64,000 nt of DNA from Rhizobium sp. BK316 (GTDB taxonomy: Bacteria > Pseudomonadota > Alphaproteobacteria > Rhizobiales > Rhizobiaceae): contig NZ_JACHZR010000001.1 in NCBI RefSeq assembly GCF_014193695.1, positions 967,309 to 1,031,308 on the forward strand, written 5' to 3'. Positions within the stretch are counted from its first letter, which is position 1, and every line of letters begins with the position of its first letter. Made by a program: the position numbers and the translations under genes. The notes beneath the pieces were generated by a model. The model was not told the DNA's origin, did not search any database, and was given only the letters and a program-made list of their open reading frames with translations. Positions 18,424 through 26,643 of this stretch are shown one piece after another.

Positions 18424-19434
18424 TCATTCGGGAATGGTGTTGCGCGTCAGGAAATCCAGCATGCGGCTCTCAGCCGCCCGAAGCCCGCGCGGAGGCTCGG
18501 TACCGCCCTCCTCCAGCATCTCATTCTTGGCTGAAAGTGCAATGATCGCCGGGTGGATGTAGCTGGAGCGCGAAATTGACGGCGTATTGTGCAGGACCTC
18601 GGCTGCAGCCTCCGACATCTCCTCGACGGTCGGTCTGCGCCCTTCTGATATGGCGCCGCGCGCCGCGCCGAACGCGGCAAGCGAACCTGCCCAGGTGCGA
18701 AAGGTCTTGGCTGAGATGGCGATGCCGGAAATCTCCGCGAGATAGGCATTGAGCCGACCGGAATCGACCGGCTTCAGTGCACCGGTCTCGTCCTTCCAGA
18801 CAAAGAGCTGCCTGCCCGGCAGGTCGGCGATCTCTTCCAGAATTTTCTGAAGACGAGGATGCCTGAGGCTGCGCTGCACGCGCTTGCCGCCTTTGGCGCG
18901 GAATTTCAGCTCGATACGACCATCGACGATCTTCAGATGGCGCTTCAGCAGCGTCGTTGCACCATAGGTACCGTTTTCCTTCACATAGGCCTGGTTGCCG
19001 ACGCGCAGATGCGCTTCATCAAGCAGGGTCGTCAACGCGGCGAGTACGCCGTTGATATCTTCAGCACCAGTGTCGAGATGACGCAGGACCGTTCGCCGGA
19101 TCGTCGGGAGCGCCCGACCGAACTCGATGAGCTGATAGAACTTGCCGGCACTTCGGAAGGATTGCCAATCCTTGTGGTAGCGGTACTGCTTGCGTCCGCG
19201 CGCGTCATAGCCCGTCGCCTGCAGATGGCCATTCTCGTAAATGCAGATCCAGACATTCTCATAGGCCGGCGGCAAGCCGAGCGCTTGTATGCGCGCCCGC
19301 TGGATTTCGTCGGCCAATGTTTTCCCATCCGGCAACGTATAGCTGAAGCCCTTGCCCTTTCGTCGTCTGCGAATGCCCGGTTCGGTATCGCTGACATAGA
19401 TCAGGCCAAGCTCGGTGATGACGTCGGCATTCAT
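18424..19434 (-). CDS. DNA topoisomerase IB (bacterial, poxvirus-like)
   Basis: A 336-residue type IB topoisomerase that relaxes supercoils through a 3'-phosphotyrosine intermediate. Catalytic residues are in order: R144 (HLRVGNQAY), K181 (AKGGK), R246 (KTFRTWAGS), N283 (LHNTP) and the nucleophile Y292 (RSSYIHP). N283 sits nine residues before the Tyr, as in the Deinococcus enzyme. It lies 17 bp downstream of glgX on the same strand and so is probably expressed from the EcfG promoter in front of glgX. Type IB enzymes are accessory in bacteria. Confidence 0.95.
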   Translation of the reverse strand: MNADVITELGLIYVSDTEPGIRRRRKGKGFSYTLPDGKTLADEIQRARIQALGLPPAYENVWICIYENGHLQATGYDARGRKQYRYHKDWQSFRSAGKFYQLIEFGRALPTIRRTVLRHLDTGAEDINGVLAALTTLLDEAHLRVGNQAYVKENGTYGATTLLKRHLKIVDGRIELKFRAKGGKRVQRSLRHPRLQKILEEIADLPGRQLFVWKDETGALKPVDSGRLNAYLAEISGIAISAKTFRTWAGSLAAFGAARGAISEGRRPTVEEMSEAAAEVLHNTPSISRSSYIHPAIIALSAKNEMLEEGGTEPPRGLRAAESRMLDFLTRNTIPE

Positions 19435-19451
19435 TGCTTGTTATGGATCCG

Positions 19452-21608
19452 TCACCTGCTCCGCCGACCGAAGTGGAACCATCTGCGGCGTTCCGCCTTG
19501 GTTGCGTCTTTTGGCGGTTTGGTCTGCCCCTTCGGCGCAAAGACTGCAATGCTTTGGGCATAAACTATTACGGGACCCTCCTGCTCATGGAGCTTGAAAG
19601 CATCCTCCTCTGCGCCGGTATCGAGTACACGCGCCCATTGCTTCAGGCCGTTGACCTCCGGCAAACGTACCTCGCAGTCTCCGCCGGCGTTGAAGACCAG
19701 ATAGAGATCGTCCATTTCTTCGGCATCGGGGGAATGCGCGCTCTTCGACAGATAGACGCCGAGCACTTGCAGCCCATCGTCATTCCAGGCGCCGTCATCC
19801 ATGAAATTGGCGTCCGGTTTGTACCAGGCAATTTCAATACGGCCGTCCTCGGTACTGTCGCCCGTCAGAAAGCGCTCCTGCCTCAGCACCGGATGCGCCT
19901 TGCGGAAGGCGACGACCTTGCGGCAGAAATCAAGGAACGGATCGTCGAGACCGTCCCATTTCGTCCAGCCAATCTCATTGTCCTGACAATAGGCATTGTT
20001 GTTGCCGCCCTGACTGTTGCCGACCTCATCGCCGGCAAGAACCATCGGCACGCCCTGGGAGAGCATCAAGGTTGCCATCATGTTGCGGCGGCGGCGTGCA
20101 CGTAGCCTGTTGATATCATCGTTATCGGTCGCGCCCTCGGCACCCATATTGTCCGAATGATTGTCTGAATGACCGTCCCTGTTGTCTTCGCCATTTGCCT
20201 CATTGTGCTTGTCGTCGAAGGAAACCGTATCCATCAGCGTGAAGCCGTCATGCGCCGACAGCAAATTGACTGATGATGTCGCCCCGCGATCCGAGTGATT
20301 GAACTGCACCGCCGAGCCGGTGATGCGCTGGGCGAGTTCCGACACCATGCCGCCGTCGCCCTTCCAGAAACGGCGTACATCATCGCGGAACTTGTCGTTC
20401 CATTCGCGGAAGGGATGCGGGAAGCCGCCGACCTGATAGCCGCCTTCGCCGACATCCCAGGGCTCGGCGATCAGCTTGACGCCGGCAAGGATCGGATCCT
20501 GGCGGATCGCGCCGAAGAACAGGCCCTGCCGGTCGAACTCCAGGTCCTGGCGGCCAAGCGTGCTGGCGAGATCGAAGCGGAAACCGTCGATATGCATGAC
20601 GCCGACCCAATAGCGCAGGCTGTCGAGCACCATGCGCATCACCATCGGGTTGGCGACGTTCAGCGTGTTGCCGGTACCCGTCGTATCGAAAGTATGGCGC
20701 GGATCATCAGGCGAGAGGATGTAGTAGCTTGCATTATCGAGCCCTCGGAAGGACAGGGTCGGACCTTTCTCGCTGCCCTCGGCCGTATGATTATAGACGA
20801 CGTCCATGATGACTTCGATGCCGGCGGCATGAAACCTCTTCACCATGGTCTTGATCTCGGTGATCTTGTCGCCCGAGAGATAGCGCGCCTGCGGTGCGAA
20901 GAAACCGAGCGTCTGATAACCCCAGTAATTCGTCAGCTTCTTCTCTTCGAGATAGCGGTCGTTGGGGAAGAACTGGATCGGCAGCAGCTCGATCGCGGAA
21001 ATGCCGAGTTTGACGAGATGATCGATGATCGGATCGCTGCACATGCCGAGAAAGGTGCCACGCAGCCTGTCGGGCACCTTGGGATGCAGCATCGTCAGTC
21101 CACGAACGTGCGCCTCATAGATGATCGTCTCCGGCCACGGCCGCCGTATTGCTTCTTCACCCGCCCAGTCGAAATCCGGATCCTGAACGACGCCCTTGAC
21201 CATGTAAGGCGCGCTGTCACGCTCATCGAAGGAAAGGTCGTCCTTGCCGATCGTATAGCCATAGAGCGCATCGTCCCATTGGAGATCGCCAAGCACTTGC
21301 TTGGCATAGGGATCAAGCAGCAGCTTGTTCGGATTGAAACGATGCCCATTCTTCGGATCGTAAGGGCCATGGGCGCGATACCCATAGACCGTACCCGGCC
21401 CGATGCCGGCAATATAGCCCGACCAGATGTCGCCTTCTCGCTTCGGCAGCGGCAGCCGGGCGACTTCCTTTTTACCGTCGGGAGAAAAGAGGCAGAGCTC
21501 AATCTGCTCGGCATGAGCGGAAAAAACCGCGAAATGCGTGCCTGTGCCGGTATATTCCGCCCCCAGCTCCGGTTTCAGGAAGTCGAGTTCGGAAAAGGAA
21601 AAGCTCAT
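19452..21608 (-). CDS. glgX: Glycogen debranching enzyme
   Basis: A 718-residue GH13 isoamylase-type enzyme that cleaves alpha-1,6 branches of glycogen or limit dextrins. An N-terminal CBM48-like domain (about 15-120) precedes the catalytic barrel with D346 (DGFRFDLAST), E382 (LIAEPWDVG) and D454 (LSAHDGF). The ATG at 21608 has a G-rich ribosome-binding site, whereas the in-frame start four codons upstream would consume it. A consensus EcfG promoter lies upstream. Together with TreZ this points to conversion of glycogen to trehalose under stress, as in the TreX-TreY-TreZ route. No treY is present here. Confidence 0.95.
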   Translation of the reverse strand: MSFSFSELDFLKPELGAEYTGTGTHFAVFSAHAEQIELCLFSPDGKKEVARLPLPKREGDIWSGYIAGIGPGTVYGYRAHGPYDPKNGHRFNPNKLLLDPYAKQVLGDLQWDDALYGYTIGKDDLSFDERDSAPYMVKGVVQDPDFDWAGEEAIRRPWPETIIYEAHVRGLTMLHPKVPDRLRGTFLGMCSDPIIDHLVKLGISAIELLPIQFFPNDRYLEEKKLTNYWGYQTLGFFAPQARYLSGDKITEIKTMVKRFHAAGIEVIMDVVYNHTAEGSEKGPTLSFRGLDNASYYILSPDDPRHTFDTTGTGNTLNVANPMVMRMVLDSLRYWVGVMHIDGFRFDLASTLGRQDLEFDRQGLFFGAIRQDPILAGVKLIAEPWDVGEGGYQVGGFPHPFREWNDKFRDDVRRFWKGDGGMVSELAQRITGSAVQFNHSDRGATSSVNLLSAHDGFTLMDTVSFDDKHNEANGEDNRDGHSDNHSDNMGAEGATDNDDINRLRARRRRNMMATLMLSQGVPMVLAGDEVGNSQGGNNNAYCQDNEIGWTKWDGLDDPFLDFCRKVVAFRKAHPVLRQERFLTGDSTEDGRIEIAWYKPDANFMDDGAWNDDGLQVLGVYLSKSAHSPDAEEMDDLYLVFNAGGDCEVRLPEVNGLKQWARVLDTGAEEDAFKLHEQEGPVIVYAQSIAVFAPKGQTKPPKDATKAERRRWFHFGRRSR

Positions 21609-21640
21609 GACGCCCCCCACTTGATGAATGGCAAGCGGGA

Positions 21641-21665
21641 AACGTCATTGCGGTGCGAAAGTTCC
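21641..21665 (-). promoter_or_regulatory. EcfG-type general stress promoter for glgX-topIB
   Basis: On the minus strand GGAAC (21665-21661), 16 nt, then CGTT (21644-21641): a full consensus match. The glgX ATG begins 33 nt downstream, the same distance as at the DUF2934 gene. Confidence 0.7.
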
Positions 21666-21690
21666 GTAAACTACGATCTTTCCGGCCCCA

Positions 21691-22485
21691 TCAGGGCATC
21701 AGCTGACCGCCATTGACCTCGATGATCTGACCCGTGATGTAGCCGGAGAGCGTCGGCGAGGCGAGGAAAAGATAGGCACCGACACAGTCTTCCGGCGTGC
21801 CGACGAAGCCCATCGGAATAGACTTGCGCTGCAATTCCATCTGCTCGTCATTCGTATAGCGCTCGTGGAAGGGTGTCGCGATGACCCCCGGCGCAACTGC
21901 ATTGACGCGGATCCTGTCGGCGACGAATTCCTTGGCGTGGCCATGGGTCATCGTCGAAACGAAACCCTTGGAAGCCGCATAGAGAATTGCACCATTGCCG
22001 CCGCCGTTGCGCGCCGCAATCGATGTCGTGTTGATGATGAAGCCGCCCTGCTTCTTCAGCCAGGGATGAGCAGCACGCGTGGCTGCAAGCACCGAACGGG
22101 CATTAAGGTTCATGACCTTCTCATAATGCTCGTCGGTATATTCCGACGTCGGCTTGCGGCCGAGCATGCCGCCGGCATTGTTGATGAGACCGTCCAGATG
22201 GCCGAAGGTCTTGGCCGTCTCTTCGACGACGCGCTCCGTCTCGCCTTCCTTCGATACGTCACCATGCACCAGATGCACCGTGCCGCCGGCTGCCCTGATC
22301 TCGTCGGCGAGCTGTTCGGCCGGTTCGCGGCTTGAATTGTAGTGTACGCCGACCTTGGCGCCCTGCGCCGCAAAGGCGCGCGCAACGGCCGCACCGATGC
22401 CGGTGGAAGCACCCGTAATCAGCACGGCCTTGCCGGCAAGATCGGGAATTTTGATGGATGCAAGCAATTGAGCAAGATCTGCCAT
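21691..22485 (-). CDS. Short-chain dehydrogenase/reductase, FabG-like
   Basis: A 264-residue classical SDR: cofactor motif TGASTGIG near residue 24, NNAGG near 100, active-site Ser in INTTSIAAR and Tyr-x3-Lys in YAASK. The C-terminus GYITGQIIEVNGGQ is typical of 3-oxoacyl-ACP reductase-like enzymes. The ATG at 22485 is chosen because GGGAGG precedes it and the upstream extension lacks SDR character. It lies 217 bp from pcaF on the same strand, in a different expression context. The substrate is unknown. Confidence 0.92.
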   Translation of the reverse strand: MADLAQLLASIKIPDLAGKAVLITGASTGIGAAVARAFAAQGAKVGVHYNSSREPAEQLADEIRAAGGTVHLVHGDVSKEGETERVVEETAKTFGHLDGLINNAGGMLGRKPTSEYTDEHYEKVMNLNARSVLAATRAAHPWLKKQGGFIINTTSIAARNGGGNGAILYAASKGFVSTMTHGHAKEFVADRIRVNAVAPGVIATPFHERYTNDEQMELQRKSIPMGFVGTPEDCVGAYLFLASPTLSGYITGQIIEVNGGQLMP

Positions 22486-22701
22486 GGCGACGATAGCCTC
22501 CCGAAAAACCAAGAACATAGGTGATGACGTGATATGCGCCAGTCTTAGCAGGGGAGATTGGTGAAGGGCAATGCACGAAAGAGCGAGATGGATACGCTTG
22601 CGGCACCAGTGCCGCCGTTGACAAATGACCGGCAGGCCATAGTCTCGGCCTTGCCCTACGCAGCGCAATTACGATGCAGTCGATCTCCGAATAGGCCGCT
22701 C

Positions 22702-23904
22702 TCAGACCCGTTCGAGCGCCACAGCAATACCCTGGCCGACGCCGATGCACATGGTCGACAGCGAATAACGACCGCCGGTTTCACCAAGCTCCAGTGCCGC
22801 GGTGCCGGTGATGCGGGCACCCGACATGCCGAGCGGATGGCCGAGTGCAATCGCGCCGCCATTGCGGTTTACGCGCTGATCGTCATCGGCAAAGCCGAGC
22901 TCGCGCAAAACAGCAAGCCCCTGGCTGGCGAAGGCCTCGTTGAGCTCGATCACATCGAACTGTTCCTGCTTCATCGCAAGCCGCGCCATCAGCTTGCGGG
23001 AAGCCGGGACAGGTCCAATGCCCATGACGCGCGGCGGGACGGCTCCAGCCGCACCGCCGAGAATACGCGCAATCGGCGTCAGGCCATATTTCTTGGCCGC
23101 CGCTTCCGACGCGATGATGAGTGCAGCCGCTCCGTCATTGACGCCCGAGGCATTACCGGCTGTCACCGTGCCGCCCTGACGGAAAGGCGTCGGCAACTTG
23201 GCGAGCGCTTCCATGCTGGTCGCACGTGGATGTTCGTCTTTCTCTACGATAACAGGGTCGCCCTTGCGTTGGGGGATGGTCACCGAGGTGATTTCCTTGG
23301 CCAACCTGCCGCTTGCCTGGGAGGCCGCAGCCTTCGCCTGCGAACGCACGGCAAAGGCGTCCTGGTCCTCACGGCTGACCTTGTAATCCTCGGCAACGTT
23401 CTCGCCTGTTTCCGGCATGGAATCGACGCCGTACTGCTTCTTCATTAGCGGATTGACGAAACGCCAGCCGATCGTCGTGTCATGGATTTCGGCAGCACGC
23501 GAAAAAGCGGTATCAGCCTTCGGCATCACGAAAGGCGCACGCGACATGCTTTCCACGCCGCCGGCGATCATCAGCTCAGCCTCGCCTGATCGGACGGCGC
23601 GGGCTGCGGTAATGACGGCATCCATGCCCGATCCGCAGAGCCGGTTGATCGTCGTACCCGGCACAGAGACCGGCAGGCCGGCGAGCAGCAGCGACATGCG
23701 CGCGACATTTCTGTTGTCCTCGCCCGCCTGATTGGCGCAGCCGAAGATCACGTCGTCGACGGCTTCCCAATCGACGGACGCATTCTTCGCCATCAGCGCC
23801 TTCAGCGGAATGGCGCCGAGATCGTCGGCGCGCACGGAGGAGAGCGAGCCGCCATAACGGCCGATCGGCGTGCGGATATAATCGCAGATAAAGGCTTCGG
23901 TCAT
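22702..23904 (-). CDS. pcaF: 3-oxoadipyl-CoA thiolase
   Basis: A 400-residue thiolase that cleaves beta-ketoadipyl-CoA to succinyl-CoA and acetyl-CoA, the last step of the protocatechuate route. The acyl-carrying C90 lies in NRLCGSGMDA. The second active-site Cys is in STMCIGVGQG near the end, with the NEAFASQ and GGAIALGHPLG motifs. It is the third gene of the pcaIJF operon, 10 bp after pcaJ. PcaF is favoured over general thiolases by the operon context and the characteristic start EAFICDYIRTPIGRYGGSLS. Confidence 0.96.
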   Translation of the reverse strand: MTEAFICDYIRTPIGRYGGSLSSVRADDLGAIPLKALMAKNASVDWEAVDDVIFGCANQAGEDNRNVARMSLLLAGLPVSVPGTTINRLCGSGMDAVITAARAVRSGEAELMIAGGVESMSRAPFVMPKADTAFSRAAEIHDTTIGWRFVNPLMKKQYGVDSMPETGENVAEDYKVSREDQDAFAVRSQAKAAASQASGRLAKEITSVTIPQRKGDPVIVEKDEHPRATSMEALAKLPTPFRQGGTVTAGNASGVNDGAAALIIASEAAAKKYGLTPIARILGGAAGAVPPRVMGIGPVPASRKLMARLAMKQEQFDVIELNEAFASQGLAVLRELGFADDDQRVNRNGGAIALGHPLGMSGARITGTAALELGETGGRYSLSTMCIGVGQGIAVALERV

Positions 23905-23914
23905 GGACTTGTCC

Positions 23915-24604
23915 TCAAAGTTGGGGAACGACGAGGTCGGCAACCGGCCCCTCGATATGAAGCTGCGCGCTGGTCATGGCCTGCAGTTCTTCGACAGACA
24001 TCGCGGCAAGCTTCTCGCGCAGCACGAAACGTCTGTCCTTGATGTCGATGACGGAATGGCTCGTATAGATGCGGGTGATGCAAGCCACTCCCGTCAGCGG
24101 GAAGCTGCATTTATCGACCAGCTTCGGCTCGCCGTTCTTGGTGACGTGCTCGGTGATGACGCAGACCTGTTTGGCGCCGTGCACCAGATCCATGGCGCCG
24201 CCGACAGCCGGCACGCCCTTGGCGCCGACGCGCCAGTTGGCGAGATCGCCGTTCTGGGCAACCTGATAGGCGCCGAGGATCGCGACATCGAGATGACCGC
24301 CGCGTACCATGGCAAAGCTGTCCGCATGGTGGAAGAAGGCCGCACCCGGCTTCAGCGTCACCGCTTTCTTGCCGGCGTTGATGAGATCCCAGTCCTCCTC
24401 GCCCGATGGCGGCGCCTCGCCGAAATTGAGGATGCCGTTCTCCGTGTGGAAGATCGCCTGCCGGCCCGGCGGCTGATAGCGGGCAACCATTTCCGGAAAG
24501 CCGATGCCGAGGTTCACATAGGCACCGTCGGCGATGTCCTGCGCTGCCCGCCAGGCGATCTGTGCGTTGGAGAGCTTGATATCTTCTCTGGTGTCGACGG
24601 TCAT
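23915..24604 (-). CDS. pcaJ: 3-oxoadipate CoA-transferase subunit B
   Basis: The 229-residue beta subunit of succinyl-CoA:3-oxoadipate CoA-transferase, which works with PcaI. E55 in FHTENGILN is the residue that carries CoA as a thioester. LGIGFPEMV and GGAMDLVHGA are typical of family I CoA-transferases. Its ATG overlaps the pcaI stop by 4 nt (ATGA), giving translational coupling for equal subunit supply. Confidence 0.96.
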   Translation of the reverse strand: MTVDTREDIKLSNAQIAWRAAQDIADGAYVNLGIGFPEMVARYQPPGRQAIFHTENGILNFGEAPPSGEEDWDLINAGKKAVTLKPGAAFFHHADSFAMVRGGHLDVAILGAYQVAQNGDLANWRVGAKGVPAVGGAMDLVHGAKQVCVITEHVTKNGEPKLVDKCSFPLTGVACITRIYTSHSVIDIKDRRFVLREKLAAMSVEELQAMTSAQLHIEGPVADLVVPQL

Positions 24605-25308
24605 ATGTAGGCCACCCCGGCTCGAATGAGCTCTTCTTCCTGTTGCGGATTGGCGATCTCGACGACGCGATCGACGAAGATGCCGGGTGTGACGACATGC
24701 TCAGGATCGATGCCGCCGGCCGGCACGATCGTCGAGACCTGCGCGATCGTCTTGGCAGCCGCCATGCACATCAACGGATTGAAGTTGCGGCCGGCCTTGT
24801 TGTAGGTGAGGTTACCGTGGACATCGCCGACATGCGCCTTGACGATGGCGAAGTCAGCTTTCAGCCAGCGTTCCTGCACGTAGTGGCGGCCATCGAATTC
24901 GGCGATGACCTTGCCTTCGGCAAGCTCAGTCCCGTAACCCGTCGGCGTATAGAAGGCCGGGATGCCGGCTCCGCCGGCGCGGATGCGTTCGGCGAGCGTG
25001 CCTTGCGGCACCAGCTCGAGTTCGATTTGCCCTGCAAGATACCTGTCGGTGAAGGCGCGCGGGTCGGATGAGCGCGGGAAGGAGCAGATCATCTTCCTGA
25101 CCATGCCGGCATCGATCATTGCGGCGATGCCGATGCGGCCATTGCCGGCATTGTTGTTGATGACCGTGAGATCTTTCGGCCCTCTGTCGATCAGGGCGTG
25201 AATGAGTTCGATCGGCGCACCCGAGCCACCGAAGCCACCGATCATCACGGTCGCGCCGTCGCCGATTTCGGAGACGGCGTCCGCCGCCCTCCCGATTGTC
25301 TTGTCCAT
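24601..25308 (-). CDS. pcaI: 3-oxoadipate CoA-transferase subunit A
   Basis: The 235-residue alpha subunit. MIGGFGGSGAPIELIHALID and NNNAGNG are the CoA-binding phrases of family I transferases. The ATG at 25308 follows AAGGAGAG. A longer frame with 18 extra codons is rejected. It is the first gene of pcaIJF. About 100 bp upstream is a PcaR-type operator overlapping a plausible promoter, so 3-oxoadipate probably induces the operon through PcaR. Confidence 0.96.
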   Translation of the reverse strand: MDKTIGRAADAVSEIGDGATVMIGGFGGSGAPIELIHALIDRGPKDLTVINNNAGNGRIGIAAMIDAGMVRKMICSFPRSSDPRAFTDRYLAGQIELELVPQGTLAERIRAGGAGIPAFYTPTGYGTELAEGKVIAEFDGRHYVQERWLKADFAIVKAHVGDVHGNLTYNKAGRNFNPLMCMAAAKTIAQVSTIVPAGGIDPEHVVTPGIFVDRVVEIANPQQEEELIRAGVAYI

Positions 25309-25401
25309 GCGGGATCTCTCCTTGCCGGCTGAGGCTTCCTCGTGCCCCAATGAGAAAAGCATAAAGTGAGAGCCATCCGGACGGCAAGAGTTTTGTGCGC
25401 T

Positions 25402-25427
25402 ATTTTATATTTGTTCGTATATCGCAC
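25402..25427 (-). promoter_or_regulatory. PcaR operator and -10 region of pcaIJF
   Basis: GTTCGTATATCGCAC at 25413-25427 keeps both 5-bp ends of the 15-bp PcaR site known from Pseudomonas putida (GTTCG and CGCAC) and differs only inside the AT core. On the minus strand TATAAAAT (25409-25402) follows directly, so the site would cover the -35 to -20 region, as in P. putida. Confidence 0.6.
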
Positions 25428-25647
25428 ATAGGTGACGTGCAAATATTCTCGGCGGTCGACCGGCCCGCATGGAAAAGCAATCGTGCGTCGGTGGGCCAGC
25501 GGCCATCCGGCAGCGTTCGCAGAAAGCCGGTTTTGCGATGAGGTTAGATTGTCGGCAGGGCAGGTCGCAGCGAGACCCGCAGAGAGAGAATGCTCGAGAA
25601 GAGGCAAGACACGGTTGCCATGCAAGGATCCCAAGCGGACTGGAGCT

Positions 25648-25663
25648 GCCCCCTTGCGGGGGC
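25648..25663. terminator. Short GC hairpin
   Basis: GCCCCC, loop TTGC, GGGGGC: a perfect 6-bp stem with a tetraloop. No real T-run follows on either strand. It lies 28 bp beyond the stop of the leftward small gene at 25691 and may end its transcript. Confidence 0.3.
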
Positions 25664-25690
25664 GCTTTCAACCGTGTCGTACCGTCAGGC

Positions 25691-25945
25691 TTAACGTCCT
25701 TTGCTTTCCCGCGATGCCGGCAGTGTCGTGCTTTCCCAATGCCACTCCACATTTCCGGGTACAAATCCGAGCTTGAGGTTTCTGCGACCAATAATTCGAC
25801 GGCTTCCGGTGTTCGGCGCAAGATGGTCGATATCTGTCAGGAACGCGTCAAAACTGTCGCGCCAGCGTGGATCTATGTGATGGTCGGACGCAAGCATGCG
25901 GCGATACTGTTCCCGCAGGAACTTGTGCTTATGGGTTTTTGGCAT
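25691..25945 (-). CDS. Small protein resembling the C-terminal half of HNH/AP2-type phage-like domains
   Basis: An 84-residue basic protein. The phrase WRDSFDAFLTDIDHLAP followed later by LGFVPGNVEWHW recalls the pattern W..SFEAFL.DMG...Y.PGNCRW in a common family of HNH-like or AP2-associated proteins of phages and proteobacteria. The metal-binding His and Asn of a real HNH are not evident, so it may be inactive or a DNA-binding remnant. The ATG at 25945 gives the best start. A -35/-10 pair lies about 50-75 bp upstream on the same strand. Family match is from memory only. Confidence 0.5.
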   Translation of the reverse strand: MPKTHKHKFLREQYRRMLASDHHIDPRWRDSFDAFLTDIDHLAPNTGSRRIIGRRNLKLGFVPGNVEWHWESTTLPASRESKGR

Positions 25946-25994
25946 GGTGCTCGGGTGGGAATGCTGGGGGTGTCGGAGCAATAGTGAGCGGGCC

Positions 25995-26023
25995 GTATAA
26001 TTTGACTTTACGTTCGTTGTAAA
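25995..26023 (-). promoter_or_regulatory. Possible sigma-70 promoter of the small gene at 25691-25945
   Basis: Minus strand TTTACA (26023-26018), 17 nt, TTATAC (26000-25995). The -35 is 5 of 6 to consensus; the -10 is weaker. It is embedded in an inverted repeat CTTTAC-N7-GTAAAG (26006-26024), which may be an operator. Confidence 0.35.
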
Positions 26024-26046
26024 GTGCCTCTTGTCGGCAAAGCAGA

Positions 26047-26478
26047 TTAACCGTCACGTTCATCCGGCTCGTTGCGACTGGCGGAACCCGGACGCGAAGC
26101 GACATAGGCGGCGCAAGCCAGGATCAGTGCACCGACAATGATCACGAGCGGAACAGACGGCTTGGAGGTAACGAGGAATATTGCGTATCCCGCCGACATC
26201 CCCATCAAGGCCAAATTCTTGGACTTGCGGGAAATCGCGCCATTCTCGCGCCAGTCACGCAGCGAGCCGCCAAATCGACTGTTCATCAGATAGGCCTCCA
26301 GGCGCGGAGATGACCGGCTGAAGAACCATGCGGCCAGGATCAAGAAGATCGTCGTCGGCATGAGCGGCAGAATGGCGCCGACAATTCCAAGGCCAACCAT
26401 CAACAGACCGAGGCAAAGGTAGACAGCCCGTCGGAACGAACTGCGCGATGGATCTGGCGTAGAACTCAATTCACACAC
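26047..26478 (-). CDS. DUF454 (YbaN) family inner membrane protein
   Basis: A 143-residue protein with three to four membrane helices. The N-terminal helix pair contains GLGIVGAILPLMPTTIFLILAAWFFSRSSPR, split here by positions 30-60, which is the defining YbaN/DUF454 motif. The helix after residue 90 (MSAGYAIFLVTSKPSVP) and the last helix (IIVGALILACAAYVA) follow. Function unknown. It stands alone between the small HNH-like gene and the amidase gene. Confidence 0.88.
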   Translation of the reverse strand: MCELSSTPDPSRSSFRRAVYLCLGLLMVGLGIVGAILPLMPTTIFLILAAWFFSRSSPRLEAYLMNSRFGGSLRDWRENGAISRKSKNLALMGMSAGYAIFLVTSKPSVPLVIIVGALILACAAYVASRPGSASRNEPDERDG

Positions 26479-26643
26479 TCCTGTCGGGTCGTCAGGTACC
26501 TGAGATAATCGAGGTCCTGTTCGCCATCCATTCGCGGAAGCATCAATTTTGACGTCGACGGTTGCCCAGCTGACGCGTAAGTTCGCCGAACCACACGACT
26601 ATCTCGCGCAACACATTCCAAACATCTGAGCGGAACCTCTACC

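Larger units (their letters stand above)
25309..25690. other. pcaIJF control region and non-coding stretch
   Basis: Holds the PcaR operator and AT-rich -10 (25402-25427). Further right is a 6-bp GC hairpin at 25648-25663. Several overlapping open frames cross it on both strands, but none has a ribosome-binding site or family character. I see no gene here. Confidence 0.5.

Noticed and set aside
20295..21716. 473-codon open frame on the plus strand
   Set aside because: Antisense to glgX; no motif and no ribosome-binding site.
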